DNA of 64,000 bases from Pigmentiphaga sp. NML080357 (GCF_002188465.1 NZ_NINW01000029.1:124001-188000), one strand, 5' to 3'. Positions 1 through 9,456 are shown, counted from the stretch's first letter. Numbers and translations: made by a program. Notes: a model not told the origin generated them from the letters alone.

Positions 1-1201
1 ACTGGCGGGCCGTTGCCTGCAGGCCGCCGGCGCCGCCGCTGCGATGGCGCGGCGCAGCGGTCAGCATGACGCGGTTATTGGGCGTCTGGAACATGCCGAA
101 ACCCGTACCGCATACCACCATGCAAGCCATGACCCAGCCGTTGGGCGTGTCCACCGGCAGCAGGACGATCAGGACCAGGCCGAGGGCGACCAGGCCGGCT
201 CCCACCGAACAAAGGATGGCGGGCACGATGCTTTCCGACAGGCGGCCGGCCAGCGGCGCGGCGATCGCCACGGCCAGCGGCCAAGGCACCATCAGCATGC
301 CCATTTCCAGCTGGCTGCGCCCCAGCACCTGCTGGAAGTAGAAGGGCAGCGAAATATAGGAAATGGTCTGGCCCGAGAATGCGCATACCGACGCGCCTAC
401 CGAGAACGCGAACTGCCGTATGCGCAGCAGGTCGAGCGGCAGGAGCGGCGTGGCCTGCGTGAGTTCGCGCCGAACCAGGGCGACGCCGGCGATCGCCGCG
501 CCGCACAGCAGGACGGCCGCGGTCTTGATGTCGGGCAGCAGGCGGTCGACGCCGACCACCAGCAGGCCGAAGGTCAGGCCGCTGAGGATGGCGCTGAGCG
601 CGTCGAAACGCCGCTTGGCCAGTTCGGTCTCGGGCAGCATGCGGCTGCCTATGGACAGGATGAACAGGCCGATCGGGATGTTGACCGCGAACAGCCACGG
701 CCACGACGATAGGGACAGGATCAGGGATCCCAGCATCGGGCCGGCGGCCGACGAGGTGGCCACCACCAGCGCGTTGTAGCCGATCGCCCGCCCGAACTGC
801 TTCTGCGAATAGATGAAACGCAGCAGCGCCGGCGTGACGCTCATGACGGCCGCCGCCCCGAGGCCCTGGAAGACGCGGAAGGAGATCAGCATCGTGAAGC
901 TGTGCGACATCGCGCAGCCCGCCGAGGCGATGGTGAAGGCGGCCAGGCCAGCGCCGAACACCCGGCGGTAGCCCAGGATCTCGCCCAGCGACGAGAATGG
1001 CAGCAGCGCGACCACGATGGCCAATTGGTAGGTGTTGACGATCCACACGGCCTGCGCGGGGGATACGCCGAGATCCCGCGCGATGGAGGGCAGCGCGACG
1101 TTGGTGATGGTGGTCTCCAGGACCGTCATCGCCATCGCCAGCATCGTCGCTGTCAAGGCCCAGTATTTGCGCGGCGGGGGGAGTCCGTCCAGGGAAGACA
1201 T
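1..1201 (-). CDS. MFS exporter, DHA2 (EmrB/QacA) family, C-terminus cut by window edge
   Basis: Integral inner-membrane drug/proton antiporter of the 14-helix DHA2 family. Reading from the ATG at 1201, the protein begins MSSLDGLPPPRKYWALTATM and runs into a first helix with the family signature around VLETTITNVALP, where the acidic residue in helix 1 is typical. The motif-A-like GEILGYRRV loop and the motif-C region (SAAGPMLGSLILS) follow. About 400 residues are visible and the reading frame leaves the window, so the C-terminus is missing. The dipeptidase gene lies 44 bp upstream on the same strand, so the two may be cotranscribed. The exported substrate cannot be told from sequence. Confidence 0.88.
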   Translation of the reverse strand, partial: MSSLDGLPPPRKYWALTATMLAMAMTVLETTITNVALPSIARDLGVSPAQAVWIVNTYQLAIVVALLPFSSLGEILGYRRVFGAGLAAFTIASAGCAMSHSFTMLISFRVFQGLGAAAVMSVTPALLRFIYSQKQFGRAIGYNALVVATSSAAGPMLGSLILSLSSWPWLFAVNIPIGLFILSIGSRMLPETELAKRRFDALSAILSGLTFGLLVVGVDRLLPDIKTAAVLLCGAAIAGVALVRRELTQATPLLPLDLLRIRQFAFSVGASVCAFSGQTISYISLPFYFQQVLGRSQLEMGMLMVPWPLAVAIAAPLAGRLSESIVPAILCSVGAGLVALGLVLIVLLPVDTPNGWVMACMVVCGTGFGMFQTPNNRVMLTAAPRHRSGGAGGLQATARQ

Positions 1202-1245
1202 GTTCTTATTGTGGGCACGCCCCCGCGCGGGGCGCAAGGCGCGGG

Positions 1246-2025
1246 TCAGCGTACGGGGAAGTTGAAATAGGTGTCCGGATACGGTTCGTCATCCAGGGTG
1301 TAGTGCCACCACTCCTCGGGCAGGTTGCGAAAACCGTGTCTGGCCATCAGGCCCTTGAGGAACTGGCGGTTGTGCCGGACAGCCTCGGGTAAATCTGGAT
1401 TGTCAGTATGCGACTTTACATCAAAAAGATCGAACGGGGTTCCCATGTCCACTTCGCCGTTGGGCAGCAGCGGGCCCTGCGTGGGGAGTGATTGCGCACG
1501 TTCCGGGTCGCGCGCCGCAAGCGTCAGGTCGACGGTGCTGCCCCGGCTGTGGCTGGAACGCTCGGCGATGTACCCGAGCTCGAGCAGCGCTTCCTTGGCC
1601 ACTCCCGGAAAGTATTCGGCCTTGGTCTGCTGGCTGGCGGCATCGCGGGTCCAGGCGACGAAGTCGCTGACCGCGCGCTGCGGGCGATAGCAATCGAACA
1701 CCTTGAGGGTCAAGCCCCGGGGGCGGAGCTCGCGCTGCACGGCGAGCAGGCGCCGCGCGGCGGGTTCGGTCAGGATGCAGGTGGGAGCGTCGTAGCCCGC
1801 GGCCGGCCGGCCCATGAAATTGGCGCTGCCGTGATAGCGGATGTCCAGCCGCACGGTCTGGGCCACGTCGGTCAGGTGGACGAAGCCCACCGGAATGGGC
1901 GGCGGTTCGTCCTGGGCATGGGCGGCGGGCGCCAGCAAGGCCGCGGCGGCGAGGCAGGCGCCCGTGGCCTGGGCCAACGGACTGGCGCCTCCGCGGTCTT
2001 CCGGGTCGGGGGTGCGGTTCTTCAT
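1246..2025 (-). CDS. D-alanyl-D-alanine dipeptidase (VanX/DdpX type, peptidase M15D), secreted
   Basis: Zinc dipeptidase expected to split D-Ala-D-Ala in the periplasm, either recycling peptidoglycan-derived dipeptide or using it as food. From the ATG at 2025 (259 aa) a short basic stretch leads into a hydrophobic signal peptide ending near AAHAQ. Zinc ligands are visible as H159 and D166 in SHSRGSTVD and H241 in EEWWH, with catalytic E238. The spacings of 7 and 3 residues match VanX. DCYRP at about 111 is the usual substrate-pocket segment. An in-frame ATG ten codons upstream (2055) is possible but would put extra residues before the signal peptide. No van regulatory genes are nearby, so resistance is not implied. 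Confidence 0.87.
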   Translation of the reverse strand: MKNRTPDPEDRGGASPLAQATGACLAAAALLAPAAHAQDEPPPIPVGFVHLTDVAQTVRLDIRYHGSANFMGRPAAGYDAPTCILTEPAARRLLAVQRELRPRGLTLKVFDCYRPQRAVSDFVAWTRDAASQQTKAEYFPGVAKEALLELGYIAERSSHSRGSTVDLTLAARDPERAQSLPTQGPLLPNGEVDMGTPFDLFDVKSHTDNPDLPEAVRHNRQFLKGLMARHGFRNLPEEWWHYTLDDEPYPDTYFNFPVR

Positions 2026-2107
2026 GCAGGCGTTCCATCGGGTCAAGCAGCGCATATTATGCGGCGTGCCGCGCGCCGCGGGCCAGATGAGCTATACTCG
2101 CCCCCGT

Positions 2108-2250
2108 CATTGGGGAGTAGCCTCCTTGTGCTCGCGGGCGCAAGGGTCTGCGTCAACATACTTGCCTCCGGGCATGGCGCAGGCGGTCCTGGACTTGGCA
2201 AGACCTTTGATCGTGCAGCTTCCGGAGGGCCGGGGCTGGTGCACGATCAT
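2108..2250 (+). promoter_or_regulatory. yybP-ykoY manganese riboswitch with downstream sequestering hairpin
   Basis: The leader carries the hallmark segments of the Mn2+-sensing yybP-ykoY aptamer in order: GGGGAGTAG at 2112-2120, CGTCAACATACTTGCC from 2151, and GGCAAGACCTTT at 2197-2208. A 9-bp perfect stem (GATCGTGCA at 2209-2217 with TGCACGATC at 2240-2248) follows and overlaps the aptamer 3' edge, which fits an expression platform. The regulated ATG is at 2284. The known role of the class is to switch on Mn2+ export genes when Mn2+ is high. The conserved segments are seen directly; the switching mechanism is inferred. Confidence 0.88.
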
Positions 2251-2283
2251 TCGGTCAACCGTCCGGCCCGGAGCGTTTGCAGC

Positions 2284-2844
2284 ATGGAAGCCTTCCTCGT
2301 CTCGACCGGCATCGTGGCCCTGGCCGAGATCGGCGACAAAACCCAACTTCTCGCCCTCTGTCTTGCCGCCCGCTGGCGGCGGCCCTGGCCCATCGTCCTG
2401 GGCATCTTCACCGCAACCATCGTCAATCACGCCCTGGCCGGCGCCGTGGGGGCGTGGCTCACGCAGGTCATCGGTCCGGACGCCTTGCGCTGGATCCTGG
2501 GCCTGTCGTTCCTGGCCATGGCGATCTGGATGCTGATACCCGACAAGCTGGATGAAGCCGAGACCGGCCGGTTGCGGTTCGGCGTGTTCGGCACCACCGT
2601 GGTGGCGTTCTTCCTGGCAGAGATGGGCGACAAGACGCAGATCGCCACCGTGGCCCTGGTGGCGCAGTTCCATGCCTATTCGGCCGTCGTGGCCGGCACC
2701 ACGCTGGGCATGATGATCGCCAACGTGCCGGCGGTCCTGCTGGGCGACAAGCTGGCGCATCGCCTGCCGGTCAGGCTGGTGCACGGCATCGCCGCGCTGA
2801 TCTTCGCCTGTCTGGGCCTGGCCGCCTTGTTCGGCCTGTTCTAG
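2284..2844 (+). CDS. TMEM165/GDT1 (UPF0016) family manganese exporter
   Basis: Six-helix inner-membrane cation transporter of 186 aa made of two homologous halves, each with the family metal-binding motif: EIGDKT at residues 15-20 and EMGDKT at 113-118. Bacterial members (MneA/Mnx type) export Mn2+. The family assignment agrees with the manganese riboswitch directly upstream, so Mn2+ efflux is a firm inference. The start MEAFLVSTG at 2284 is the conserved N-terminus of the family and places the first motif correctly. A frame open from 1492 is not all coding, because the riboswitch lies inside it. Monocistronic; the next gene has its own leader. Confidence 0.93.
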   Translation: MEAFLVSTGIVALAEIGDKTQLLALCLAARWRRPWPIVLGIFTATIVNHALAGAVGAWLTQVIGPDALRWILGLSFLAMAIWMLIPDKLDEAETGRLRFGVFGTTVVAFFLAEMGDKTQIATVALVAQFHAYSAVVAGTTLGMMIANVPAVLLGDKLAHRLPVRLVHGIAALIFACLGLAALFGLF

Positions 2845-2972
2845 CCGCGGGCGGATCCCCCGGGGGGCCTGGACCCCGGGGCGGTGCAACGAGATCTTCA
2901 TGCAAGTTTCACGACCATTTCATGACAGGCCGGCATCCTGCGTGTTCCTCAGTGGACACAGGGACAACGACC

Positions 2973-4928
2973 ATGAAAAGAATCCTGAGCAGCGGCGCGG
3001 GGCTGGCTGCGGTATTGTTGACGGCGGGCTGCCTGTCGTCGGGCGATGACGATCCCGTTCCCGCCGCGCCGGAGCCGCAGGCCCGGCCCCTGGCTCTGAC
3101 CATCCTGCACATCAACGACCATCATTCCCACCTGGATGCAACCTCGTCCACGCTGCAACTGAAGGTGGCGGACGGATCGCGCAAGGCCGTGACGGTATCG
3201 GCGGGCGGTTTCCCCCGGGTCAAGGCCGCGATGGACGAACTGGCGGCGAAGTCGCCGCACGTGCTGAAGCTGCATGCGGGCGACGCGCTGACCGGCACGC
3301 TGTATTTCAACCGCGCCGGCAAGATGGGCGAGCCCGACGCGGCCATGATGAACACGGTCTGCTTCGATGCGTTTGCGCTTGGGAACCACGAGTTCGACAA
3401 GGGCGACAGCGGCCTGAAGAGTTTCCTCGACCTGCTCCACGCCGGCAGTTGCAAGACCCCCGCGCTGAGCGCCAACGTCAGCTTCGCAGCGTCGTCGGCG
3501 CTGCATCCCTCGCGGGCGCCGGGCGCGGTGTCTCCCTCCACGGTCGTCGAGCGCGACGGCCAGAAGATCGGCATCATCGGCCTGACGATCGCCGCCAAGA
3601 CCCAGGCTTCCTCCAGCCCGGACAAGGGCACGGTGTTCGAGGACGAGGCGGTGGCGGCCCAACGCCAGATCGACGCGCTGCGCGCGCAGGGCGTCGACAA
3701 GATCATCCTGCTCAGCCATACCGGATACGGGTACGACAAGGAGATCGTCGCCAAGCTCGACGGCGTGGACGTGCTGGTGGGCGGCGATTCCCATACGCTG
3801 CTCGGCCCCGACGCGATGGCGGCTACGTACGGCCTGGGCGCGACGCCGGGAGGCGCCTATCCCACCCGGGCGACGGACAAGCAAGGCAAGCCGGTGTGCC
3901 TGGTGCAGGCGTGGGAGTACAGCCGCGTGGTGGGCGAGTTGAAGGTTGAATTCGACGCCAAGGGAGAGGTCAGCAAGTGCGAGGGCACGCCCCACGTCCT
4001 GATCGGCGACGACTTCGCCATAGGCGGCACGGCGGCGGGAGCGGCCGACCGGACCGCGATCCTGGCCGACGTGCAGGCCAGCGGTTTCCTGAAGGTGACG
4101 GCGCCGGACGCCGCCACTGCGCAATTGCTCCAGCCCTTCAAGCAGCAGGTGGATGCCTTCAACAAGACCGTCGTGGCGCAGGCGCCGGAGGAACTGTGCT
4201 CGCGGCGCGTGCCGGGCGGGTCTCCCACCCAGACCGCGGGCTGGAACGACTACGGGCGATCGAGCGCGGCGTGCAATGCGCTGGGCGACGTGACGCGGCG
4301 CGGCGGCGACATCCAGCAGATCGTCGCCCAGGCCTTCCTGGAGATTGCGCAGAAGTCCTACGGCGGCGCCGACCTGACGCTGCAGAGCGGCGGCGGCGTG
4401 CGGGTGCCCTTGCAGGGTGACATCACGGCGGGCCGCGCCATCGAAGTGGTGCCGTTCGGCAATCAGCTCTATCGTCTGGAAGTGACGGCGGCGGAGATCA
4501 AGAACGTGCTGGAGGACGGCCTGGAGGCTACCTATGGCGGTTCGGGCGCCACCGGCCCCTATCCCTATACCGGCGGGCTGCGGTGGGACGTGGATGCGAC
4601 CCAGCCCAAGGGCAGCCGCGTCAGCAACATCGAGCTGCGCGACAGCGCCACCGGCAACTGGGCCCTGCTGGACCTGGGCAATGCCACCCGTACATACAAA
4701 CTGTTCGTGCTGAGCTTCAACGCCAACGGCGGCGACGGCTATGCCACGCTGGCCGCCGTGCCGGCGGCCAGGCGGCTGGACGTGGGCGTGCTGGATGCCG
4801 ATGTCTTCCTGGAATACATCGCGGCCCAGCCCAAGGCGGGCAACGGCCTGCCGCAGCTGCGCAAGCTCGATGCGGGGCTCTACAGCACCAAGTCGCATAG
4901 GGATATGTGGACTTCCGCGACGCGCTGA
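2973..4928 (+). CDS. Bifunctional metallophosphatase/5'-nucleotidase lipoprotein
   Basis: Exported 5'-nucleotidase/2',3'-cyclic phosphodiesterase of the UshA family, 651 aa. Starting at 2973, the protein has a lipoprotein signal peptide ending in LLTAGC, with C20 as the lipidated residue. The N-terminal metallophosphatase domain shows the metal ligands in ILHINDHHSHL, GNHEFDKG and GGDSHT. The C-terminal 5_nucleotid_C domain is recognised by QSGGGVRVPLQGDIT and VVPFGNQLYRLEV. The family hydrolyses extracellular nucleotides so that nucleosides and phosphate can be taken up. An upstream in-frame ATG at 2922 would bury the signal peptide and is rejected. No linked transporter or pho box was noticed. 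Confidence 0.9.
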   Translation: MKRILSSGAGLAAVLLTAGCLSSGDDDPVPAAPEPQARPLALTILHINDHHSHLDATSSTLQLKVADGSRKAVTVSAGGFPRVKAAMDELAAKSPHVLKLHAGDALTGTLYFNRAGKMGEPDAAMMNTVCFDAFALGNHEFDKGDSGLKSFLDLLHAGSCKTPALSANVSFAASSALHPSRAPGAVSPSTVVERDGQKIGIIGLTIAAKTQASSSPDKGTVFEDEAVAAQRQIDALRAQGVDKIILLSHTGYGYDKEIVAKLDGVDVLVGGDSHTLLGPDAMAATYGLGATPGGAYPTRATDKQGKPVCLVQAWEYSRVVGELKVEFDAKGEVSKCEGTPHVLIGDDFAIGGTAAGAADRTAILADVQASGFLKVTAPDAATAQLLQPFKQQVDAFNKTVVAQAPEELCSRRVPGGSPTQTAGWNDYGRSSAACNALGDVTRRGGDIQQIVAQAFLEIAQKSYGGADLTLQSGGGVRVPLQGDITAGRAIEVVPFGNQLYRLEVTAAEIKNVLEDGLEATYGGSGATGPYPYTGGLRWDVDATQPKGSRVSNIELRDSATGNWALLDLGNATRTYKLFVLSFNANGGDGYATLAAVPAARRLDVGVLDADVFLEYIAAQPKAGNGLPQLRKLDAGLYSTKSHRDMWTSATR

Positions 4929-5143
4929 CGCGGCCGGAGCGGTGGGGTTCGGGCGAGCAGGGGGGCGAGGGACTTTCCTGGCGTCTGGCGCGGCATGGAG
5001 AGCGGTAGACTATGGGGGTAGGCAGTTGCCGTGCTTGCGGGCGGCTGCGCGAGTCCGTAGTTCCGAATCGCCCGTGCGCGGCCGTTGCCGCGCATGCCCC
5101 AGATAGGGCCGGCCGCCCCGGCCCGTTTATCGCCAGGAAGACC

Positions 5144-7549
5144 ATGTCGAATTTCATCGTTCGCAAAGTCGCAGTGCTGGGTGCCGGAGTCATGGGCGCC
5201 CAGATTGCCGCGCACTGCGTCAATGCCAGGGTGCCGGTGGTGCTGTTCGATCTGCCCGCCCGGGAAGGCCCCAAGAACGGCGTCGTGCAGAAGGCCATCG
5301 ACAACCTGCGCAAGCTCAGCCCCGCCCCGCTGGCCGTGCCGGAGCTGGCCGCGCTGATCGAACCCGCCAACTACGAAGAAGACCTGGCCAAGCTCAAGGA
5401 GTGCGACCTGGTGATCGAGGCCATCGCCGAGCGCATGGACTGGAAGCACGACCTGTACGCCAAGGTCGCGCCGGCCATCGGGCCGCAGGCCATCTTCGCC
5501 ACCAATACCTCGGGCCTGTCGATCACCGAGCTGTCCAAGGGCATGGAAGCCGGTCTGCTGCCGCGCTTCTGCGGCGTACACTTCTTCAATCCGCCGCGCT
5601 ACATGCACCTGGTGGAGCTGATCCCCACCGCGCATACCCAACCCGCCATCCTGGACCATCTCGAGGCCTTCCTGACCACGGTGCTCGGCAAGGGCGTGGT
5701 GCGGGCCAAGGACACGCCCAATTTCATCGGCAACCGCGTGGGCGTGTTCGGCCTGCTGTCGGCCATGATCGAGGCCGAGAAGTTCGGACTGACCTACGAC
5801 GTGGTGGACGACCTGACCGGCGCCAAGCTGGGACGGGCCAAGTCGGGCACCTTCCGCACCGGCGACGTGGTCGGCCTCGATACGCTGGCGCACGTCATCA
5901 AGACCATGGAGGACTACCTGCCCGACGACCCCTTCGCGGCCAACTACGGCACGCCGCCGGTGCTGGCCGGGCTGATCAAGGAGGGGGCGCTGGGGCAGAA
6001 GACCGGCGCGGGGTTCTTCCGCAAGCAAGGCAAGGCCATCCTGCGCCTGGATCCTGCCAAGGCCGAGTACGTCCCCGCCGACGGCAAGGCCGACGACGGC
6101 GTGGTCCGCATCCTGAAGAACAAGGACGCCGGACAGCGCCTGCAGGCGCTGCGCGACAGCGATCATCCCCAGGCCCAGTTCCTGTGGGCCATCCTGCGCG
6201 ATACCTTCCATTACATCGCCGTGCACCTGGCCGATATCGCCGATACCGCGCGCGACGTGGATTTCGCGATGCGCTGGGGCTTCGGCCATGGCACCGGGCC
6301 GTTCGAGCTCTGGCAGCAGGCCGGCTGGACCCGGGTCGCCCAGTGGGTGCAGGCCGACATCGCCGCCGGCAAGACCCTGTCCAGCGCGCCGCTGCCGGCG
6401 TGGGTGACCACGGGCCCGGTGGCCGAGCGGGGCGGCGTGCACACGCCCGAGGGATCGTGGAATCCGGCCGCCGGCCGGTTCGAGCCGCGCTCGAGCCTGC
6501 CGGTCTACCAGCGCCAGATATTCCGCGCGCCGCTGGCGGGCGAAGGCATCGCGCCGCTCGCGGCGGGACGGACCGTCTTCGAGGATGAAGCCATCCGGCT
6601 ATGGACCCTGGATCGCGCCGGCCTGGACGACGTGCTCATCGCCTCGTTCAAGACCAAGATGCACACCATCAGTCCGGCCGTGACGCTGGGGCTGCTGAGG
6701 GCGGTCGACATCGCCGAGGAAAGCTACCGCGGTCTGGTGATCTGGAATGCGGGCGAACCGTTCTCGGCGGGCGCCGATTTGCAGGCCATCATGCCCTTGT
6801 TCATGAGCGGCGGCGTGCAGGCCGTCGCGCCCGAAGAAGAGCGCCTGCAGCAATTGATGCTCCGCGTGCGCTACGCCCAGGTTCCCACGGTCGCGGCGCT
6901 GGCCGGCATGGCGCTGGGCGGCGGATGCGAGCTTTCGGTGTATTGCACCCGGCGGGTGGCGCATTTCGAGACCTACCTGGGCCTGGTCGAGGTGGGCGTG
7001 GGCTTGATTCCGGGCGGCGGCGGGCTGACTTATCTCGCGCGGCGCGCCGCCCAGGAACACGCGCTGGCGCCCGAGACCTCCCTGCTGCTGTTCCTGAAGA
7101 AATACGCCTTGCAGGCCGCCACGGCACAGGTCTCCAAGTCGGCCGTGGAGGCGCGGCGCATGGGTTACCTGCTGGAAGACGATCCCATCGTCTTCAACGT
7201 GCACGAGGTTCTGTACGCCGCCGTCCGCGAGGCGCAGGCGCTGCACGACACCGGCTGGCGCGCGCCGTGGAAGGAGCCGTTCGCGGCGGCCGGCAGCGAG
7301 GGCATCGCCACGCTGACCTCGCAACTGGTCAACATGCGCGACGGCGGCTTCATTTCCGAATACGACTACCATCTGGGCCGCGCGATCGCCGAGATCCTGT
7401 GCGGCGGCGAGATCGAGGCGGGGTCGCTGGTGGACGAACAATGGATCATGGCGCTCGAGCGGCGGACGTTCATGTCGCTGCTCGGCAATCCCAAGACGCA
7501 GGAGCGCATCATGGGCATGATGCAGACGGGCAAACCCGTTCGTAATTGA
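5144..7549 (+). CDS. fadN: 3-hydroxyacyl-CoA dehydrogenase/enoyl-CoA hydratase fusion, FadN type
   Basis: Bifunctional fatty-acid beta-oxidation enzyme, 801 aa. The NAD-binding 3-hydroxyacyl-CoA dehydrogenase domain comes first, with GAGVMG at residues 13-18, followed by the dehydrogenase C-terminal domains. A crotonase domain lies at the C-terminus. This is the order of Bacillus FadN, opposite to FadB. In the crotonase part both catalytic glutamates are present, in GGGCELS and in LGLVEVG. The ATG at 5144 directly precedes the Rossmann fold; an earlier ATG at 5012 adds 44 residues unlike the family. The partner thiolase is downstream, separated by a repeat element of about 140 bp. Confidence 0.92.
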   Translation: MSNFIVRKVAVLGAGVMGAQIAAHCVNARVPVVLFDLPAREGPKNGVVQKAIDNLRKLSPAPLAVPELAALIEPANYEEDLAKLKECDLVIEAIAERMDWKHDLYAKVAPAIGPQAIFATNTSGLSITELSKGMEAGLLPRFCGVHFFNPPRYMHLVELIPTAHTQPAILDHLEAFLTTVLGKGVVRAKDTPNFIGNRVGVFGLLSAMIEAEKFGLTYDVVDDLTGAKLGRAKSGTFRTGDVVGLDTLAHVIKTMEDYLPDDPFAANYGTPPVLAGLIKEGALGQKTGAGFFRKQGKAILRLDPAKAEYVPADGKADDGVVRILKNKDAGQRLQALRDSDHPQAQFLWAILRDTFHYIAVHLADIADTARDVDFAMRWGFGHGTGPFELWQQAGWTRVAQWVQADIAAGKTLSSAPLPAWVTTGPVAERGGVHTPEGSWNPAAGRFEPRSSLPVYQRQIFRAPLAGEGIAPLAAGRTVFEDEAIRLWTLDRAGLDDVLIASFKTKMHTISPAVTLGLLRAVDIAEESYRGLVIWNAGEPFSAGADLQAIMPLFMSGGVQAVAPEEERLQQLMLRVRYAQVPTVAALAGMALGGGCELSVYCTRRVAHFETYLGLVEVGVGLIPGGGGLTYLARRAAQEHALAPETSLLLFLKKYALQAATAQVSKSAVEARRMGYLLEDDPIVFNVHEVLYAAVREAQALHDTGWRAPWKEPFAAAGSEGIATLTSQLVNMRDGGFISEYDYHLGRAIAEILCGGEIEAGSLVDEQWIMALERRTFMSLLGNPKTQERIMGMMQTGKPVRN

Positions 7550-7554
7550 TAATG

Positions 7555-7672
7555 GCCCCCCCTACGCGCTGACGCGCGCCCCCCAGGGGGCGATGCGGGT
7601 GGACCGGAAGGAAAGCCCACCCCCTTGAGGGGGACGCGCGAAGCGCGGAGGGGGTGGGCCCTCGCGTAGCGG
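7555..7672. repeat. GC-rich intergenic inverted repeat, copy A
   Basis: The gap between fadN and the thiolase is filled by an imperfect palindrome. Its left end (CCTACGCGCTGACGCGC) is mirrored near the right end by GCGCGAAGCGCGGAGG, and short stems such as CCCCCTTGAGGGGG sit inside. Related sequences lie at 33309-33380 and 36694-36856. It has no coding potential of its own and looks like a dispersed extragenic palindrome. It could fold in RNA and modulate expression between the two cistrons. Confidence 0.7.
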
Positions 7673-7693
7673 GTATAACTTCAGGAGATGTAG

Positions 7694-8893
7694 ATGTCTC
7701 GACAATTGCAGGAAGCCTACGTGGTCGCGGCGGCCCGGACGCCCATAGGCAAGGCGCCTCGCGGCGCGCTCAGGACGGTGCGGCCCGACGACTTGCTGAT
7801 ACATGCCATCCGGTCGGCGCTGGCGCAGGTGCCGGGGCTGGATCCCCAGCGCATCCAGGATGCCATCATCGGCTGCGCCATGCCCGAGGGTGCGCAGGGC
7901 CTGAACGTGGCCCGCATTTCCACCCTGCTGGCGGGGCTGCCGCAGAGCGTGGGCGGCGTCACGGTCAACCGGTTTTGCGCGTCGGGGCTGACCGCGGTGT
8001 CCATGGCCGCGGACCGCATACGCGTGGGCGAGGCGGACGTGATGATAGCCGGTGGCGTCGAGTCGATGAGCATGGTGCCGATGATGGGGTTCAATCCGTC
8101 GGTCAACCCGCGCGTGTTCGAGGGCGACGAGAACATCGGCATCGCCTACGGCATGGGCCTGACGGCCGAGAAAGTGGCCGCGCAATGGAGGGTGTCGCGC
8201 GAGGACCAGGACGCCTTCGCCCTGGCCTCGCACCAGAAGGCCCTGGCCGCGCAGCAGGCCGGCGAGTTCAAGGACGAGATCGCGCCGATCGAGGTCGTGG
8301 CGCATTTTCCCGATCTCGATGCGCAGCAGGTCGCCACCCGCAAGCGCACCTTGTCGCTGGACGAAGGGCCGCGCGCCGATACCAGCGCCGAAGCGCTGGC
8401 GCGCCTGCGGCCGGTATTCGCGGCCAAGGGGAGCGTGACCGCCGGCAACAGCTCGCAGACTTCCGACGGCGCCGGCGCGCTGGTGCTGGTGTCCGAGAGG
8501 GCGTTGAAGGAATTCAACCTCACGCCGCTGGCCCGCTTCGTGACCGCGTCGGTGCGCGGCGTGCCGCCCGAGATCATGGGCATCGGGCCGAAGGAGGCGG
8601 TGCCGGCCGCATTGAAGCAAGCCGGACTGTCGCTGGCCGACATGGACTGGATCGAGCTCAACGAAGCGTTCGCCGCGCAGTCGCTGGCGGTGATTCGCGA
8701 TCTCGGCCTGGACCCGGCCAAGGTCAATCCCATGGGCGGGGCAATCGCGCTGGGACATCCGCTGGGCGCGACGGGCGCGATCCGTTCGGCCACCGTGGTC
8801 CATGCGCTGCGGCGCCGCAACCTCAAGTACGGCATGGTCACCATGTGCGTGGGCACGGGCATGGGCGCCGCCGGCATTTTCGAACGGGTCTAG
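7694..8893 (+). CDS. Acetyl-CoA C-acyltransferase (3-ketoacyl-CoA thiolase, FadA type)
   Basis: Thiolase of 399 aa that cleaves 3-ketoacyl-CoA in the last step of beta-oxidation. The acyl-accepting cysteine is C95 in NRFCASGL. The active-site NEAF block, the GHPLGATGA histidine motif and the C-terminal CVGTGMGAAG motif with the second cysteine are all present, so the enzyme should be active. It starts with a GGAG ribosome binding site at about 7683. Together with fadN upstream it forms a two-gene beta-oxidation unit, although the intervening repeat may separate or tune their expression. Confidence 0.93.
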   Translation: MSRQLQEAYVVAAARTPIGKAPRGALRTVRPDDLLIHAIRSALAQVPGLDPQRIQDAIIGCAMPEGAQGLNVARISTLLAGLPQSVGGVTVNRFCASGLTAVSMAADRIRVGEADVMIAGGVESMSMVPMMGFNPSVNPRVFEGDENIGIAYGMGLTAEKVAAQWRVSREDQDAFALASHQKALAAQQAGEFKDEIAPIEVVAHFPDLDAQQVATRKRTLSLDEGPRADTSAEALARLRPVFAAKGSVTAGNSSQTSDGAGALVLVSERALKEFNLTPLARFVTASVRGVPPEIMGIGPKEAVPAALKQAGLSLADMDWIELNEAFAAQSLAVIRDLGLDPAKVNPMGGAIALGHPLGATGAIRSATVVHALRRRNLKYGMVTMCVGTGMGAAGIFERV

Positions 8894-8991
8894 AAAAGAA
8901 TCCGGCTGGCCCCATGCCGGCCGCGCGCGGCCGCCGGAAATGCGGTACTTTGGAGTCAGGTCATGGCGCGGTAGCCGGCGGGGGCCTTTCC

Positions 8992-9408
8992 ATGAGCGAG
9001 TTCGTCACGCTGGAAGTCCACACCAATCCCTGGGATGCGCACATCACCCGGGGACTGCTGGAAAGCGAGGGCATTCCGGTCCTGCTGCAGAACGAGCACC
9101 AGGTTTGGGCCAACTGGCCTTTCTCGCTGGCGCTGGGCGGGGTACAGGTGCAGGTGCCGGCCAATGCGCTGACGCGTGCCACGGCCATCCTGAACCGGCG
9201 CAACAGCGGCGAGTACCAGCAGGAAGTCTTCGATATTCCCGCCACCGGGATGCGGTGCGCATCCTGCGGCGGCACGCGCTTCACGCGCGACGTGAACTGG
9301 GGCCAGGTCGTCCTTGCGCTGGTCACGCTGTACTGGAGCAGCGTCATCTTTCCGCCGCGCAAGGGGCCGATGAAGTGCGCCGACTGCGGCGGCCGGCCCG
9401 AGGCCTGA
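8992..9408 (+). CDS. DUF2007-type protein with C-terminal zinc ribbon
   Basis: Small 138-aa cytoplasmic protein. The N-terminal half (FVTLEVHTNPWDAHITRGLL and following residues) resembles the DUF2007 putative signal-transducing domain, a PII-like fold. The C-terminal half has two CxxC pairs, one in MRCASCGG and one in MKCADCGG. A hydrophobic stretch (VVLALVTLYWSSVIF) lies between them, so this is a zinc-ribbon-like pair interrupted by a possible membrane-contacting segment. Function is unknown. It follows the thiolase by about 100 bp but need not share its operon. Confidence 0.75.
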   Translation: MSEFVTLEVHTNPWDAHITRGLLESEGIPVLLQNEHQVWANWPFSLALGGVQVQVPANALTRATAILNRRNSGEYQQEVFDIPATGMRCASCGGTRFTRDVNWGQVVLALVTLYWSSVIFPPRKGPMKCADCGGRPEA

Positions 9409-9456
9409 CCGCAGCGCACCGGCCCGGGCGGGATGGGCGCCGGGAGTCCGCGAAGG

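Noticed and set aside
2949-4898. Long minus-strand ORF of 649 codons antisense to the 5'-nucleotidase gene
   Set aside because: Composition is Arg/His/Gly-rich with no recognisable domain; it is a by-product of strong GC3 bias opposite a clear nucleotidase.
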